Assembly (NCBI GenBank): GCA_016213345.1
Contig: JACRAO010000255.1
Location: forward strand, 1-11,442
Direction: 5' to 3'
Source: Bdellovibrio sp.
GTDB taxonomy: Bacteria; Bdellovibrionota; UBA1018
DNA: 11,442 bases
Shown here: piece after piece, positions 1-5,212 of the stretch
Layout: each line of letters opens with the position of its first letter
Numbering within the stretch: position 1 is the first letter of the stretch
Position numbers and translations under genes: made by a program
Notes under the pieces: model-generated
What the model was told of the DNA's origin: nothing
Databases searched by the model: none
What the model saw: only the letters and a program-made list of their open reading frames with translations

Positions 1-1404
1 GATTAGGTTTGTCAAATAAGATTCATACGATGAGTATCCACTTCTAAGCCAATGAGATGGGTTATTTTTGATTTTTTCAATAAGTCTTGAAATTAAATCG
101 TCATTTTCATTTGGATCTAATTGATTTATAAAAAATTGAAACTCATATTTACTTAATATTTTATTTTTCGTTAACACAAGAAAGAGTTCGTCAACAGTAA
201 TGTGTCGTAGTTTTGAAAGTAATTTGATTGCTAATTTTTTATTGTCAAAGCTATATGCATCATTAGCTAAAATATTTTTAAGAACAGGTTCTAGTTCTTT
301 TGGTAGAGCTTCTGATTTTTCTAAATTCTCTAAATCCAATAAGACTAGCTCAATGATATTTTCATTTTGTATTTTTTTTGGTGGTGATTCTTTTAGTAAT
401 TTTAATTCTAGCTCTAAAATAGATTTGTTTCGTTCTTTTATGCTAAGAAGTGATTTGAGTATTAACGTTTTCATTGCTACTAATATAGGCCCATGATCAA
501 CAGTCTCAATAAAAGCAGTCATTATATCAGGCTCAGATTCTACGAAGTCCGATAAAAACTCAATGACTGGCTTGATTTCATCTTCTCGCCTAGATGTTAA
601 TTGATTATAAGATTTTAGTTGATTTATTAACTGATTAAAGATGCTTGTACGAAATTCAGTAAGTGGTGGCTCAATATTTGTTAATAAAGCTTTGAAAAAT
701 TTTTGTCTACTTGAGATATTCCATGAGATATTTATTTTATGTGTTATGAGATCAATAAAATATTTTCCGTCTATAAATTTTTTATTAATATGCTTAATAT
801 TAGAAATGTGATCGCATATATTATTTATAAATGCTGCATCGTCCATGTCTGTGTCTAAAGTGTGTCGTAATATTTGTAATAATGGCGGTATCTCCATTGG
901 TAAAAATAAATCAAGATCTATAAGACTTTTTGCTGCTGCTTTATCCATATTTTGATCTTTTTCGATTATACTAATTAACCGATTGGCTGTTTCTTTTTTT
1001 TGTTCTAAAGAGAGTCGGCCTTGTCCCATGGTTCCGATGTTTCTAAGGATGTCATACCTGATATCACTACGCTTAATGTTTGGTAGAAACTTTAAGAACG
1101 TAGGAATTGCTTTTGCGGCTTGATCTCCAAGCTGTATGAGTTGTTCTGCGGCATATATTGCTTTTTGTTCTGCACTTGGTAAGGCATTGCCATATTCTAA
1201 AAATGATTCTATATCTTTTATAAAATTATCTACTTTTTCTTCAACCCACGGGTGAAGAGGTAGAGTTTTTACGTTATTTGTGTCTGGATTTGTATCGTTT
1301 ACTTGTTCTTGTGAAAAAAGAAATGGAGAAGAAAAAAATAAATAAAATAGAAATGTTAAACTATAGTAAAAGTTTTTCTTTGTAGTAACTTTAATAAGTG
1401 ACAT
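1..1404 (-). CDS. Exported HEAT-like helical repeat protein, C-terminus missing (partial)
   Basis: An uninterrupted frame of 468 codons begins with ATG at 1404 and is still open at the left edge, so the C-terminus lies outside the window. Residues 11-31 form a hydrophobic, Phe/Leu-rich export signal followed by SQEQ, a plausible signal-peptidase-I site; I see no lipobox. The rest is almost entirely helical. Segments such as AAEQLIQLGDQAAKAIPTFL (residues 85-104) and the following YDILRNIGTMGQG resemble HEAT or PBS-lyase-type repeats; later helices are more diverged and charged. Such solenoids usually mediate protein-protein contacts, here presumably in the periplasm. The start lies 17 nt after the stop of the lipoprotein gene on the same strand, which suggests one transcript. 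No good ribosome site sits at normal spacing: a GGAG overlapping the upstream stop codon is too far away, so coupling to the upstream gene is possible. The frame and secretion are well supported. The HEAT assignment is an inference from periodicity, and no specific role can be named. Confidence 0.8.
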   Translation of the reverse strand, partial: MSLIKVTTKKNFYYSLTFLFYLFFSSPFLFSQEQVNDTNPDTNNVKTLPLHPWVEEKVDNFIKDIESFLEYGNALPSAEQKAIYAAEQLIQLGDQAAKAIPTFLKFLPNIKRSDIRYDILRNIGTMGQGRLSLEQKKETANRLISIIEKDQNMDKAAAKSLIDLDLFLPMEIPPLLQILRHTLDTDMDDAAFINNICDHISNIKHINKKFIDGKYFIDLITHKINISWNISSRQKFFKALLTNIEPPLTEFRTSIFNQLINQLKSYNQLTSRREDEIKPVIEFLSDFVESEPDIMTAFIETVDHGPILVAMKTLILKSLLSIKERNKSILELELKLLKESPPKKIQNENIIELVLLDLENLEKSEALPKELEPVLKNILANDAYSFDNKKLAIKLLSKLRHITVDELFLVLTKNKILSKYEFQFFINQLDPNENDDLISRLIEKIKNNPSHWLRSGYSSYESYLTNLI

Positions 1405-1421
1405 AGTAAATTTTTATAACT

Positions 1422-2081
1422 TTACTCCATACTTTTTGTGTCATCGGTTTGAATTAATATTTTACCGTTCCAAGGATGTGTTGGCCAAACATGAGTGTGT
1501 GAGCAATACATACCGAAATTAAAGCACCAATAATCATAATTTGGTTTTTTTACAGAAATCGTGACTGTTTGACGGCAGCTTGGTGTTGAGTCAGGGCAAG
1601 TTTTGGTAAAACTCGAAGAAAAATCCATTACTTCGCTTGTTTCTTGTGTGTCTGTAAGCCCATTGTTTAATAATGGAGTAGCTATTTCGTTAGTCCCTAC
1701 CGAGATAAACACAGCGAGCATAGAATAATTTGCGGTGTAACCTGTATTCGCAATTTTTCTGTCCGCCTGACCCGGTGTAAATTTGACTTTTAGTACTTTG
1801 TTTACTCTTACGTCGTATGTAAAGGGGTCGTCATGGCCCACTTTTAATATTGGCGCTGAAATAAGTGGTGGTTTGTTTTGATCATCCGAAGAGGGGGTTG
1901 TGTCACTTGGATTGCTTGGTGAGTTTTGTGTGCCAGAATTGCTCAGATCATTTTGTGAAACCGAATCTTGCTGGACAAGTGAATCAGTTTGGGAGACGTT
2001 TTTTGATTCAAAATAAGCCCCTCCACAGCTTAAATTCAAAAATACTATGCATGTGATAAGAACCGTAATTTTTTTATCCAT
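1422..2081 (-). CDS. Small secreted lipoprotein, function unknown
   Basis: This 219-residue protein starts MDKKITVLITCIVFLNLSCGG: a short basic N-terminus, a hydrophobic stretch and a cysteine near residue 19. That is a lipoprotein-like signal, although Asn at the -3 position makes the lipobox imperfect. A Ser/Thr/Asn/Gln/Asp-rich linker follows (about residues 30-75), as in many surface lipoproteins. The remainder alternates hydrophobic and polar residues and looks like a beta-rich domain. Its C-terminal part has four cysteines (CPDSTPSC, then WCFNFGMYC) that could form two disulfides, followed by a His/Trp-rich segment (SHTHVWPTHPW). I chose ATG 2081 over an ATG nine bases upstream because AGGAGG abuts the upstream one with no spacer but lies 9 nt from 2081. 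It is first in a probable two-gene unit with the exported helical protein 17 nt downstream. I do not recognise the family; an outer-membrane or periplasmic location is inferred. Confidence 0.78.
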   Translation of the reverse strand: MDKKITVLITCIVFLNLSCGGAYFESKNVSQTDSLVQQDSVSQNDLSNSGTQNSPSNPSDTTPSSDDQNKPPLISAPILKVGHDDPFTYDVRVNKVLKVKFTPGQADRKIANTGYTANYSMLAVFISVGTNEIATPLLNNGLTDTQETSEVMDFSSSFTKTCPDSTPSCRQTVTISVKKPNYDYWCFNFGMYCSHTHVWPTHPWNGKILIQTDDTKSME

Positions 2082-2090
2082 AAAAACCAT

Positions 2091-2096
2091 CCTCCT
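2091..2096 (-). promoter_or_regulatory. Ribosome binding site that decides the lipoprotein start
   Basis: Perfect AGGAGG on the minus strand. It directly touches an ATG at 2090 but stands 9 nt from the in-frame ATG at 2081, which is therefore the likely initiation codon. Confidence 0.75.
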
Positions 2097-2314
2097 AAGA
2101 AAAAAGCGTAACTACTTATTATGAATGCAAGCTTTGGGCCAAATTTTATAGAAAAATAGCTTTTATTAAATTAACGCTAAGTAATTGATTAATAAATAAA
2201 ATTTATGTATACATTATTTGTCTTGATTCACTGGTAAATTAATTGGGTGTATAAAAGTGTTTAAGATTTTTACAACTGAAAATGCATTGAGTATAAAGTT
2301 TATTAATTTATTTG
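2097..2314. other. AT-rich intergenic stretch without a recognisable gene
   Basis: Together with the repeat array beside it, this makes the longest non-coding interval in the window. It separates the lipoprotein gene from the repeat-flanked element. I find no convincing coding frame, RNA gene or intrinsic terminator. The lipoprotein promoter must lie here or in the adjoining repeat, but no -35/-10 pair with normal spacing stands out; the best -10-like words on the minus strand (CATAAT, TATAAA) lack a partner. Confidence 0.5.
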
Positions 2315-2389
2315 CTGTAACGGTTCAGTAACAGTAACAGTAACAGTAACAGAAAACAGCAACAGTAACTGGTAACAGGAAACAGTTTA
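2315..2389. repeat. Left CAGTAA short-repeat array
   Basis: Four perfect tandem CAGTAA hexamers occupy 2326-2349. Degenerate units surround them (CTGTAACGGTT before; CAGAAAACAG, CAACAGTAACTGG, TAACAGG and AAACAGTTT after). The array lies 24 nt beyond the stop codon of the minus-strand four-helix-bundle gene. Positions 2347-2387 match 3224-3269 in the right array, in the same orientation, apart from a short indel and a base change. The unit length of about six bases and the lack of unique spacers rule out a CRISPR. Confidence 0.9.
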
Positions 2390-2413
2390 GTTGGTAAAAT
2401 ATTAAATCATTTT

Positions 2414-2716
2414 TTATTTAGGATATACCAATCGATATATCAAACCGCCAAGTTTATATGCCAGCTCAAATAGCTCATCTTGATTAGCTAAATTCAATAT
2501 ACTTTGTGTTTCGCGCAATGAGCCAAGAGCAATAGAATAAAATCTTCTTTTATCTTTTAAAGATGGTTTCGTACTACCTTCGGAAATATTCAAAACAATA
2601 CTTGAACTAGCTCGGGTAAGCTGATCCTTGAGAACACGGTTAGTTTTAACTTCTTCGCATTCCTTAAATAATTGAACTGCCATTTCATAAGCAATAAAGC
2701 CTTTTAACATTTTCAT
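2414..2716 (-). CDS. Four-helix-bundle protein (S23 / 23S rRNA intervening-sequence protein family), copy 1
   Basis: This 100-residue protein starts MKMLKGFIAYEMAVQLFKEC. Family marks are the early F-x2-Y-x-M-A-x2-LF, LKDQL-x-RASSSIVLNISEG in the middle, then RRFYSIALGSLRE. This is the usual pattern and roughly the usual length (100-130 residues) of the four-helix-bundle family first described from 23S rRNA intervening sequences. The molecular role of free-standing members is not established; the related Avd protein binds nucleic acid and a reverse transcriptase. The frame could be extended upstream to 2770, adding a Lys/Arg-rich tail (MKLKKRKNERKKERKVKN). I chose 2716 because AAAGGTG at 2723-2729 stands 6 nt upstream and family homology begins only here; ATG 2710 is a further option. 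The added tail is merely the translated purine-rich inverted repeat. Roughly half its residues match the divergent copy on the plus strand. Confidence 0.85.
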   Translation of the reverse strand: MKMLKGFIAYEMAVQLFKECEEVKTNRVLKDQLTRASSSIVLNISEGSTKPSLKDKRRFYSIALGSLRETQSILNLANQDELFELAYKLGGLIYRLVYPK

Positions 2717-2864
2717 ATTTTTCACCTTTCTTTCTTTTTTTCTTTCATTTTTTCTTTTTTTTAATTTCATTTTTTTTTGGTTCCTATCCTAGGTGAGAAC
2801 CAAAAAAAAATGAAATTAAAAAAAAGAAAAAATGAAAGAAAAAAAGAAAGAAAGGTGAAAAATA
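2716..2864. repeat. Perfect 68-bp inverted repeat with 13-nt spacer
   Basis: Bases 2716-2783 are the exact reverse complement of 2797-2864, checked base by base, with spacer 2784-2796. Each arm runs from the start-codon region of one four-helix-bundle gene to the centre. It is almost pure A/G on the coding sense and carries the AAAGGTG ribosome site for its gene. Pairing ends just upstream of the plus-strand start and at the first base of the minus-strand start, so identity stops where coding begins. The DNA could extrude a cruciform, and read-through RNA from either side would fold into a long hairpin. The centre is not a standard terminator, because the short GGTTC/GAACC stem is followed by A residues, not T, on either strand. 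Confidence 0.97.
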
Positions 2865-2866
2865 AT

Positions 2867-3172
2867 ATGATTAAAAACTTTAGAACCTATGAAATGGCAG
2901 TTCAATTATTCAAGGGGTGTAAGACATTAGAATTACCGTATTACCTCAAAGACCAGCTCTTAAGAGCTTCAAGCAGAATTGTTTTGAATATTTCTGAGTG
3001 TTATGGAAGAATTTCAAAGAAAGATCAAAGAAGATTTTATTCTTTTGCTTTTGGGTCTACTAGAGAAGTTCAAAGTATTCTAGATATAATAGACGAACAA
3101 CGTCTAGATTTGATCAAAACTGCAGATAGTGTTGCAGCATGTTTATATTGTTTACTTTATCGTAAAAAGTAA
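2867..3172 (+). CDS. Four-helix-bundle protein (S23 / 23S rRNA intervening-sequence protein family), copy 2
   Basis: This 101-residue protein starts MIKNFRTYEMAVQLFKGC. It has the family pattern LKDQLLRASSRIVLNISE, then KKDQRRFYSFAFGSTRE. The normally conserved glycine after NISE is Cys here (NISECYGR), while the next residues keep the usual YGR. ATG 2867 is favoured because AAAGGTG at 2851-2857 lies 9 nt upstream; the frame continues upstream through the palindrome as a Lys-rich tail that is probably untranslated. Compared with copy 1, the first 70 residues are about 60% identical and the last 30 much less. A block of 23 identical bases lies just inside the coding region (2888-2910 here, complement of 2667-2689 in copy 1). 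The stop codon sits in a 10-bp stem and the CAGTAA array starts directly after it. As with copy 1, the function is unknown; helical association or RNA binding is suggested by the family. Confidence 0.85.
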   Translation: MIKNFRTYEMAVQLFKGCKTLELPYYLKDQLLRASSRIVLNISECYGRISKKDQRRFYSFAFGSTREVQSILDIIDEQRLDLIKTADSVAACLYCLLYRKK

Positions 3173-3175
3173 ACA
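3149..3175 (+). other. Hairpin spanning the stop codon of four-helix-bundle copy 2
   Basis: A perfect 10-bp stem pairs 3149-3158 (TGTTTACTTT) with 3166-3175 (AAAGTAAACA) across a 7-nt loop, and the TAA stop lies in the 3' arm. The stem is AT-rich and no T-run follows, so it is a poor intrinsic terminator; it may instead protect the mRNA end or be chance in an AT-rich region. Confidence 0.45.
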
Positions 3176-3280
3176 GTAACAGTTCAGTAACAGTAACAGT
3201 CCTGTAAACAGTAACAGTGACTGTAACAGAAAACAGTTCAGTAACAGTAACTGGTAACAGGTAACAGTTCTGCAGTAAAC
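3173..3280. repeat. Right CAGTAA short-repeat array
   Basis: Dense, imperfect units of CAGTAA, CAGTT, CTGTAA and TAACAGG begin immediately after the stop of the plus-strand four-helix-bundle gene and end in TTCTGCAGTAAAC. The array is longer and more degenerate than the left one. Bases 3224-3269 repeat left-array bases 2347-2387 in direct orientation. Relative to their adjacent genes, the two arrays are therefore in opposite senses, although the genes themselves are mirror images. Confidence 0.9.
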
Positions 3281-3338
3281 CATGTATAACGCTTTGCATT
3301 CTCCGCGTATTAGCAATTATTACTGCGTTTTCAAAAAA

Positions 3339-3347
3339 TGATACACT
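3339..3347 (+). promoter_or_regulatory. Weak candidate extended -10 for the sigma/anti-sigma-like gene
   Basis: TG-A-TACACT fits an extended -10 (TGN plus four of six TATAAT positions) and would start transcription about 20 nt before ATG 3370. No convincing -35 is present, so this is only a candidate. Confidence 0.25.
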
Positions 3348-3369
3348 TAAATACGGTGGGTTGGTAATT

Positions 3370-4149
3370 ATGAGATCAGGAGATTTAAGAGCATTTTGTC
3401 ATCTTGGCTTTGCCCTTTGGGCAGATCCAAAAGAAGCGGAAACAAAAATTTATAACACGTTAATAACAGTTGCAGCTATAAATATCAATCAAGATTTAGC
3501 AATTGAACGTGCTACAAGTGCTCTTTATAGGCAAGTGATAAGAGAAAATCTAAGTATTAATCAAAGTGCGCACTTTGCTCTAGATCAACCATTTTATCGT
3601 TTAACACCCGATGAGCGATTTGTTTTGTCGGCTTTGCATGGTGGCAGATGGTCTTATGCTAAAATAGCTAGAATTTTAGAAAAAAACTTAAACCAAATTG
3701 CGGCAATTGCTTGGCGCGCTAGAGTGTGCTTAACTCATACGCCATCAAATTCAAAATCTGTTTATCCTACGGGTTCTATTAAAGACGGTTATTGTCCAGT
3801 ATATATTATAGAACACCCTTGGACACAAAAGTTATTAGATGATGAAATGGAACATTCAGAAAAAATTTATATCCAAAATCATCTTCTAGGTTGTACCCGT
3901 TGTCTAGAAGCCCTTAAGCAAGCAAGAATTTGTTATTATCAAGTCGAAAAATTTATTCCTGAAGTTCCAAACGTTGATATTTTGATTTCTTATCTACAAA
4001 AAAGTTATTCAGAAACTTCTAAACTTGTGCGCCCATTAGAACAAAGTTTAGCAACTGCTTTGTGGGGCTTTTTGAAACGGCAATCCGCTGGATGGGTTTT
4101 TGTCGGATTTAGCGCTTTTTTGTTAATAAAATTGCTGGGACGGCATTAA
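3370..4149 (+). CDS. Membrane-anchored fusion of sigma-region-4-like HTH and anti-sigma zinc motif
   Basis: The protein has 259 residues. Residues 78-120 (RLTPDERFVLSALHGG...SYAKIARILEKNLNQIAAIAWRARVCL) match the layout of sigma-70 region 4 / ECF helix-turn-helix domains. The first 60 residues, with DPKEAETKIYNTLI, may be a decayed region 2. Residues 149-178 resemble the zf-HC2 anti-sigma zinc module: LLDDEMEHSEK, then H171-x3-C175-x2-C178 as His/Cys ligands, with H149 or C142 as possible further ligands. A single transmembrane segment lies near residues 241-256, close to the C-terminus. By analogy, the zinc module would restrain a sigma-like part at the membrane, but here both are in one chain. 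ATG 3370 is chosen because GGTGGG ends 9 nt upstream, whereas an in-frame TTG at 3361 touches that site. It overlaps the convergent TonB-like gene by 27 bp. Orthology to a named regulator is not claimed. Confidence 0.75.
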   Translation: MRSGDLRAFCHLGFALWADPKEAETKIYNTLITVAAININQDLAIERATSALYRQVIRENLSINQSAHFALDQPFYRLTPDERFVLSALHGGRWSYAKIARILEKNLNQIAAIAWRARVCLTHTPSNSKSVYPTGSIKDGYCPVYIIEHPWTQKLLDDEMEHSEKIYIQNHLLGCTRCLEALKQARICYYQVEKFIPEVPNVDILISYLQKSYSETSKLVRPLEQSLATALWGFLKRQSAGWVFVGFSAFLLIKLLGRH

Positions 4150-4962
4150 TTGTATGCTAAGTTGTTTTGATACTGAAACTGTAAACCTAAATTCCAAGTG
4201 CATTTCTTCTTTCTCATTGAGTAAAGCAGTTGGCGGATTTGGAAACCGCTTTGCTAAGTGCCATGGACTATCGGCAGCTTGATTGAATTCTTCGATAATA
4301 CAATCTTGCAAATGAGTAACACCTATCACATTACCATCTTTATCTAATACTACGTCAACAATTGTGATGTAGTCATTTGTTGTGCGTACTACTGTGCTAG
4401 TTATACTGTTTATTTCTTTTAGCCAAATTGGTGCTATTGTTTCATAAATTCTAGCATAAAATGAATAATAAATAGACTCTTGTGTATTTAGTAAGTTTTC
4501 ACTTCCTGCTGGTAAATCCTTATCTAAAATGGTTTGTTCTCCAGGCGTTTTTATACTTTGGTCATCCATACTCTGTGTGTTTAATCCAACAGGAGATAAG
4601 TGCTTGTTGGTTCGAAAAAATGTATTTGCACTCTTACGTGGTAATACGGAAGTGAGTGCTGCTTTTTGTTCTCTATCTACACTAATGTTTTGATCAGAAA
4701 AAAAGTGCGCATTTTTTGGTGGCACAAGTGTTTGATGTTGATTGTCTTTATGTAATAACAACGTTTTTTCTTCTTGCCACAGTTTTTTTAAAGCCTCTAC
4801 TTGTGATGGACTTATAGTTTCCATTTCAAATGGGACAGTTTTAGGTTGATGAAAAGTATTTTTTTGTACGAAAAAAAGTATAAAAAAATTCAAAAATAAA
4901 GACAAAATAAAAACAATAATCCACCGTGTACCATCGTGCAAATGGCAAGTAAAATCTCTCAT
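4123..4962 (-). CDS. TonB/TolA-like membrane-anchored energy-transducer protein
   Basis: The protein has 279 residues. A short cytoplasmic N-terminus is followed by a transmembrane helix at residues 14-33, a long low-complexity periplasmic spacer (about 40-160) and a C-terminal domain (about 165-265). That domain has the TonB-C style: FYARIYETIAPIW, then VDVVLDKDGNVIGV and AKRFPNPPTALL-x-EKEEMHLEFRF. The FPNPP motif after a small amphipathic helix, followed by a final beta strand, is typical of delta-proteobacterial TonB/TolA-like proteins. Such proteins link inner-membrane proton-motive motors to outer-membrane partners. No ExbB/ExbD or TolQ/TolR gene is in view, so its motor is unknown. A longer frame begins at 5073, but its first 37 codons contain the promoter; AGGAGG (4972-4977) stands 9 nt from ATG 4962, which I take as the start. 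The 3' end overlaps the convergent sigma/anti-sigma-like gene by 27 bp. Confidence 0.8.
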   Translation of the reverse strand: MRDFTCHLHDGTRWIIVFILSLFLNFFILFFVQKNTFHQPKTVPFEMETISPSQVEALKKLWQEEKTLLLHKDNQHQTLVPPKNAHFFSDQNISVDREQKAALTSVLPRKSANTFFRTNKHLSPVGLNTQSMDDQSIKTPGEQTILDKDLPAGSENLLNTQESIYYSFYARIYETIAPIWLKEINSITSTVVRTTNDYITIVDVVLDKDGNVIGVTHLQDCIIEEFNQAADSPWHLAKRFPNPPTALLNEKEEMHLEFRFTVSVSKQLSIQLMPSQQFY

Positions 4963-4991
4963 CAAACTGGTCCTCCTTATGGAGAGCTTGC

Positions 4992-5020
4992 AATATATCG
5001 TTAAGTCAATAAAATGACAA
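4992..5020 (-). promoter_or_regulatory. Sigma-70-type promoter of the TonB-like gene
   Basis: On the minus strand TTGTCA (5015-5020) and TATATT (4992-4997) are separated by exactly 17 bp; each matches five of six consensus bases. Transcription would begin near 4985, giving a short leader with AGGAGG ahead of ATG 4962. This also argues against the longer reading frame starting at 5073. Confidence 0.65.
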
Positions 5021-5125
5021 AAAAATTGAAATGTAGCATAAAGAGAACAAAATTTTGACGTTTTAGAAGGCATTTTTCACCTCTAAATGTTGACATTAGT
5101 GGTCATTTTTGTAAGTCATTAAAAA

Positions 5126-5134
5126 TGTTATCAT
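5126..5134 (+). promoter_or_regulatory. Candidate extended -10 for the receiver/GAF-like gene
   Basis: TGT-TATCAT: an extended -10 with five of six consensus bases, lacking a good -35 at 17 bp. It predicts a leader of about 70 nt that includes the GAG-repeat tract. A perfect TTGACA at 5090-5095 is too far away to pair with it. Confidence 0.35.
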
Positions 5135-5164
5135 TTTTTATTTATTTTTTACCGAATTGAAATT

Positions 5165-5180
5165 GAGGAGGAGGAGGAGA
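5165..5180 (+). promoter_or_regulatory. GAG triplet tract in the leader, Shine-Dalgarno-like but remote
   Basis: Five consecutive GAG triplets contain several overlapping AGGAGG sites but end more than 30 nt before ATG 5213, and no ribosome site stands at normal distance from that ATG. The in-frame codon at 5207-5209 is TAA, so the reading frame cannot begin nearer the tract. It may be a standby ribosome site or a protein/RNA target; its function is not known. Confidence 0.5.
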
Positions 5181-5212
5181 TAAAGGAATAAGACTATTTA
5201 TAATTTTAAAAT

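Larger units (their letters stand above)
2315..3280. mobile_element. Putative composite element: divergent four-helix-bundle pair between direct CAGTAA arrays
   Basis: The two short-repeat arrays form direct terminal repeats around two small divergent genes that share a perfect palindromic 5' region. The unit is about 1 kb and interrupts otherwise ordinary gene neighbours. What is seen: direct outer repeats, an inner inverted repeat and paralogous cargo. What is inferred: that it entered or expanded as a unit. No transposase, integrase or reverse transcriptase is encoded inside it, and I could not define target-site duplications, so it would have to be non-autonomous or only a local duplication. 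S23-family proteins are known from intervening sequences inserted in 23S rRNA genes and are related in fold to the Avd accessory protein of diversity-generating retroelements, which makes an element-like behaviour plausible but unproven. Confidence 0.35.

Noticed and set aside
200..496. Plus-strand open frame of 98 codons
   Set aside because: It is antisense to the continuous minus-strand secreted protein, is Ser/Phe-rich with no domain, and has no ribosome site.
2315..2389. CRISPR array
   Set aside because: The units are about six bases, degenerate and contiguous, with no unique spacers and no cas genes.
2717..2770. Lys/Arg-rich N-terminal extension of the four-helix-bundle proteins
   Set aside because: It is the translation of the purine-rich palindrome arm; the ribosome site lies inside it and family homology begins after it.
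2775..2806. Centre of the palindrome as a bidirectional intrinsic terminator
   Set aside because: The short GGTTC/GAACC stem is followed by A residues on each transcribed strand, not by the U-run a terminator needs.
3114..3299. Minus-strand 61-codon frame across the right repeat array
   Set aside because: Its sequence is mainly translated CAGTAA repeat (Thr/Val alternation), with no coding signal.
4963..5073. N-terminal extension of the TonB-like protein
   Set aside because: It contains a good -35/-10 promoter and precedes a perfect ribosome site for ATG 4962.
5090..5118. Perfect TTGACA as the -35 of the receiver/GAF-like gene
   Set aside because: No -10-like sequence stands 16-19 bp downstream; the nearest good -10 is over 30 bp away.
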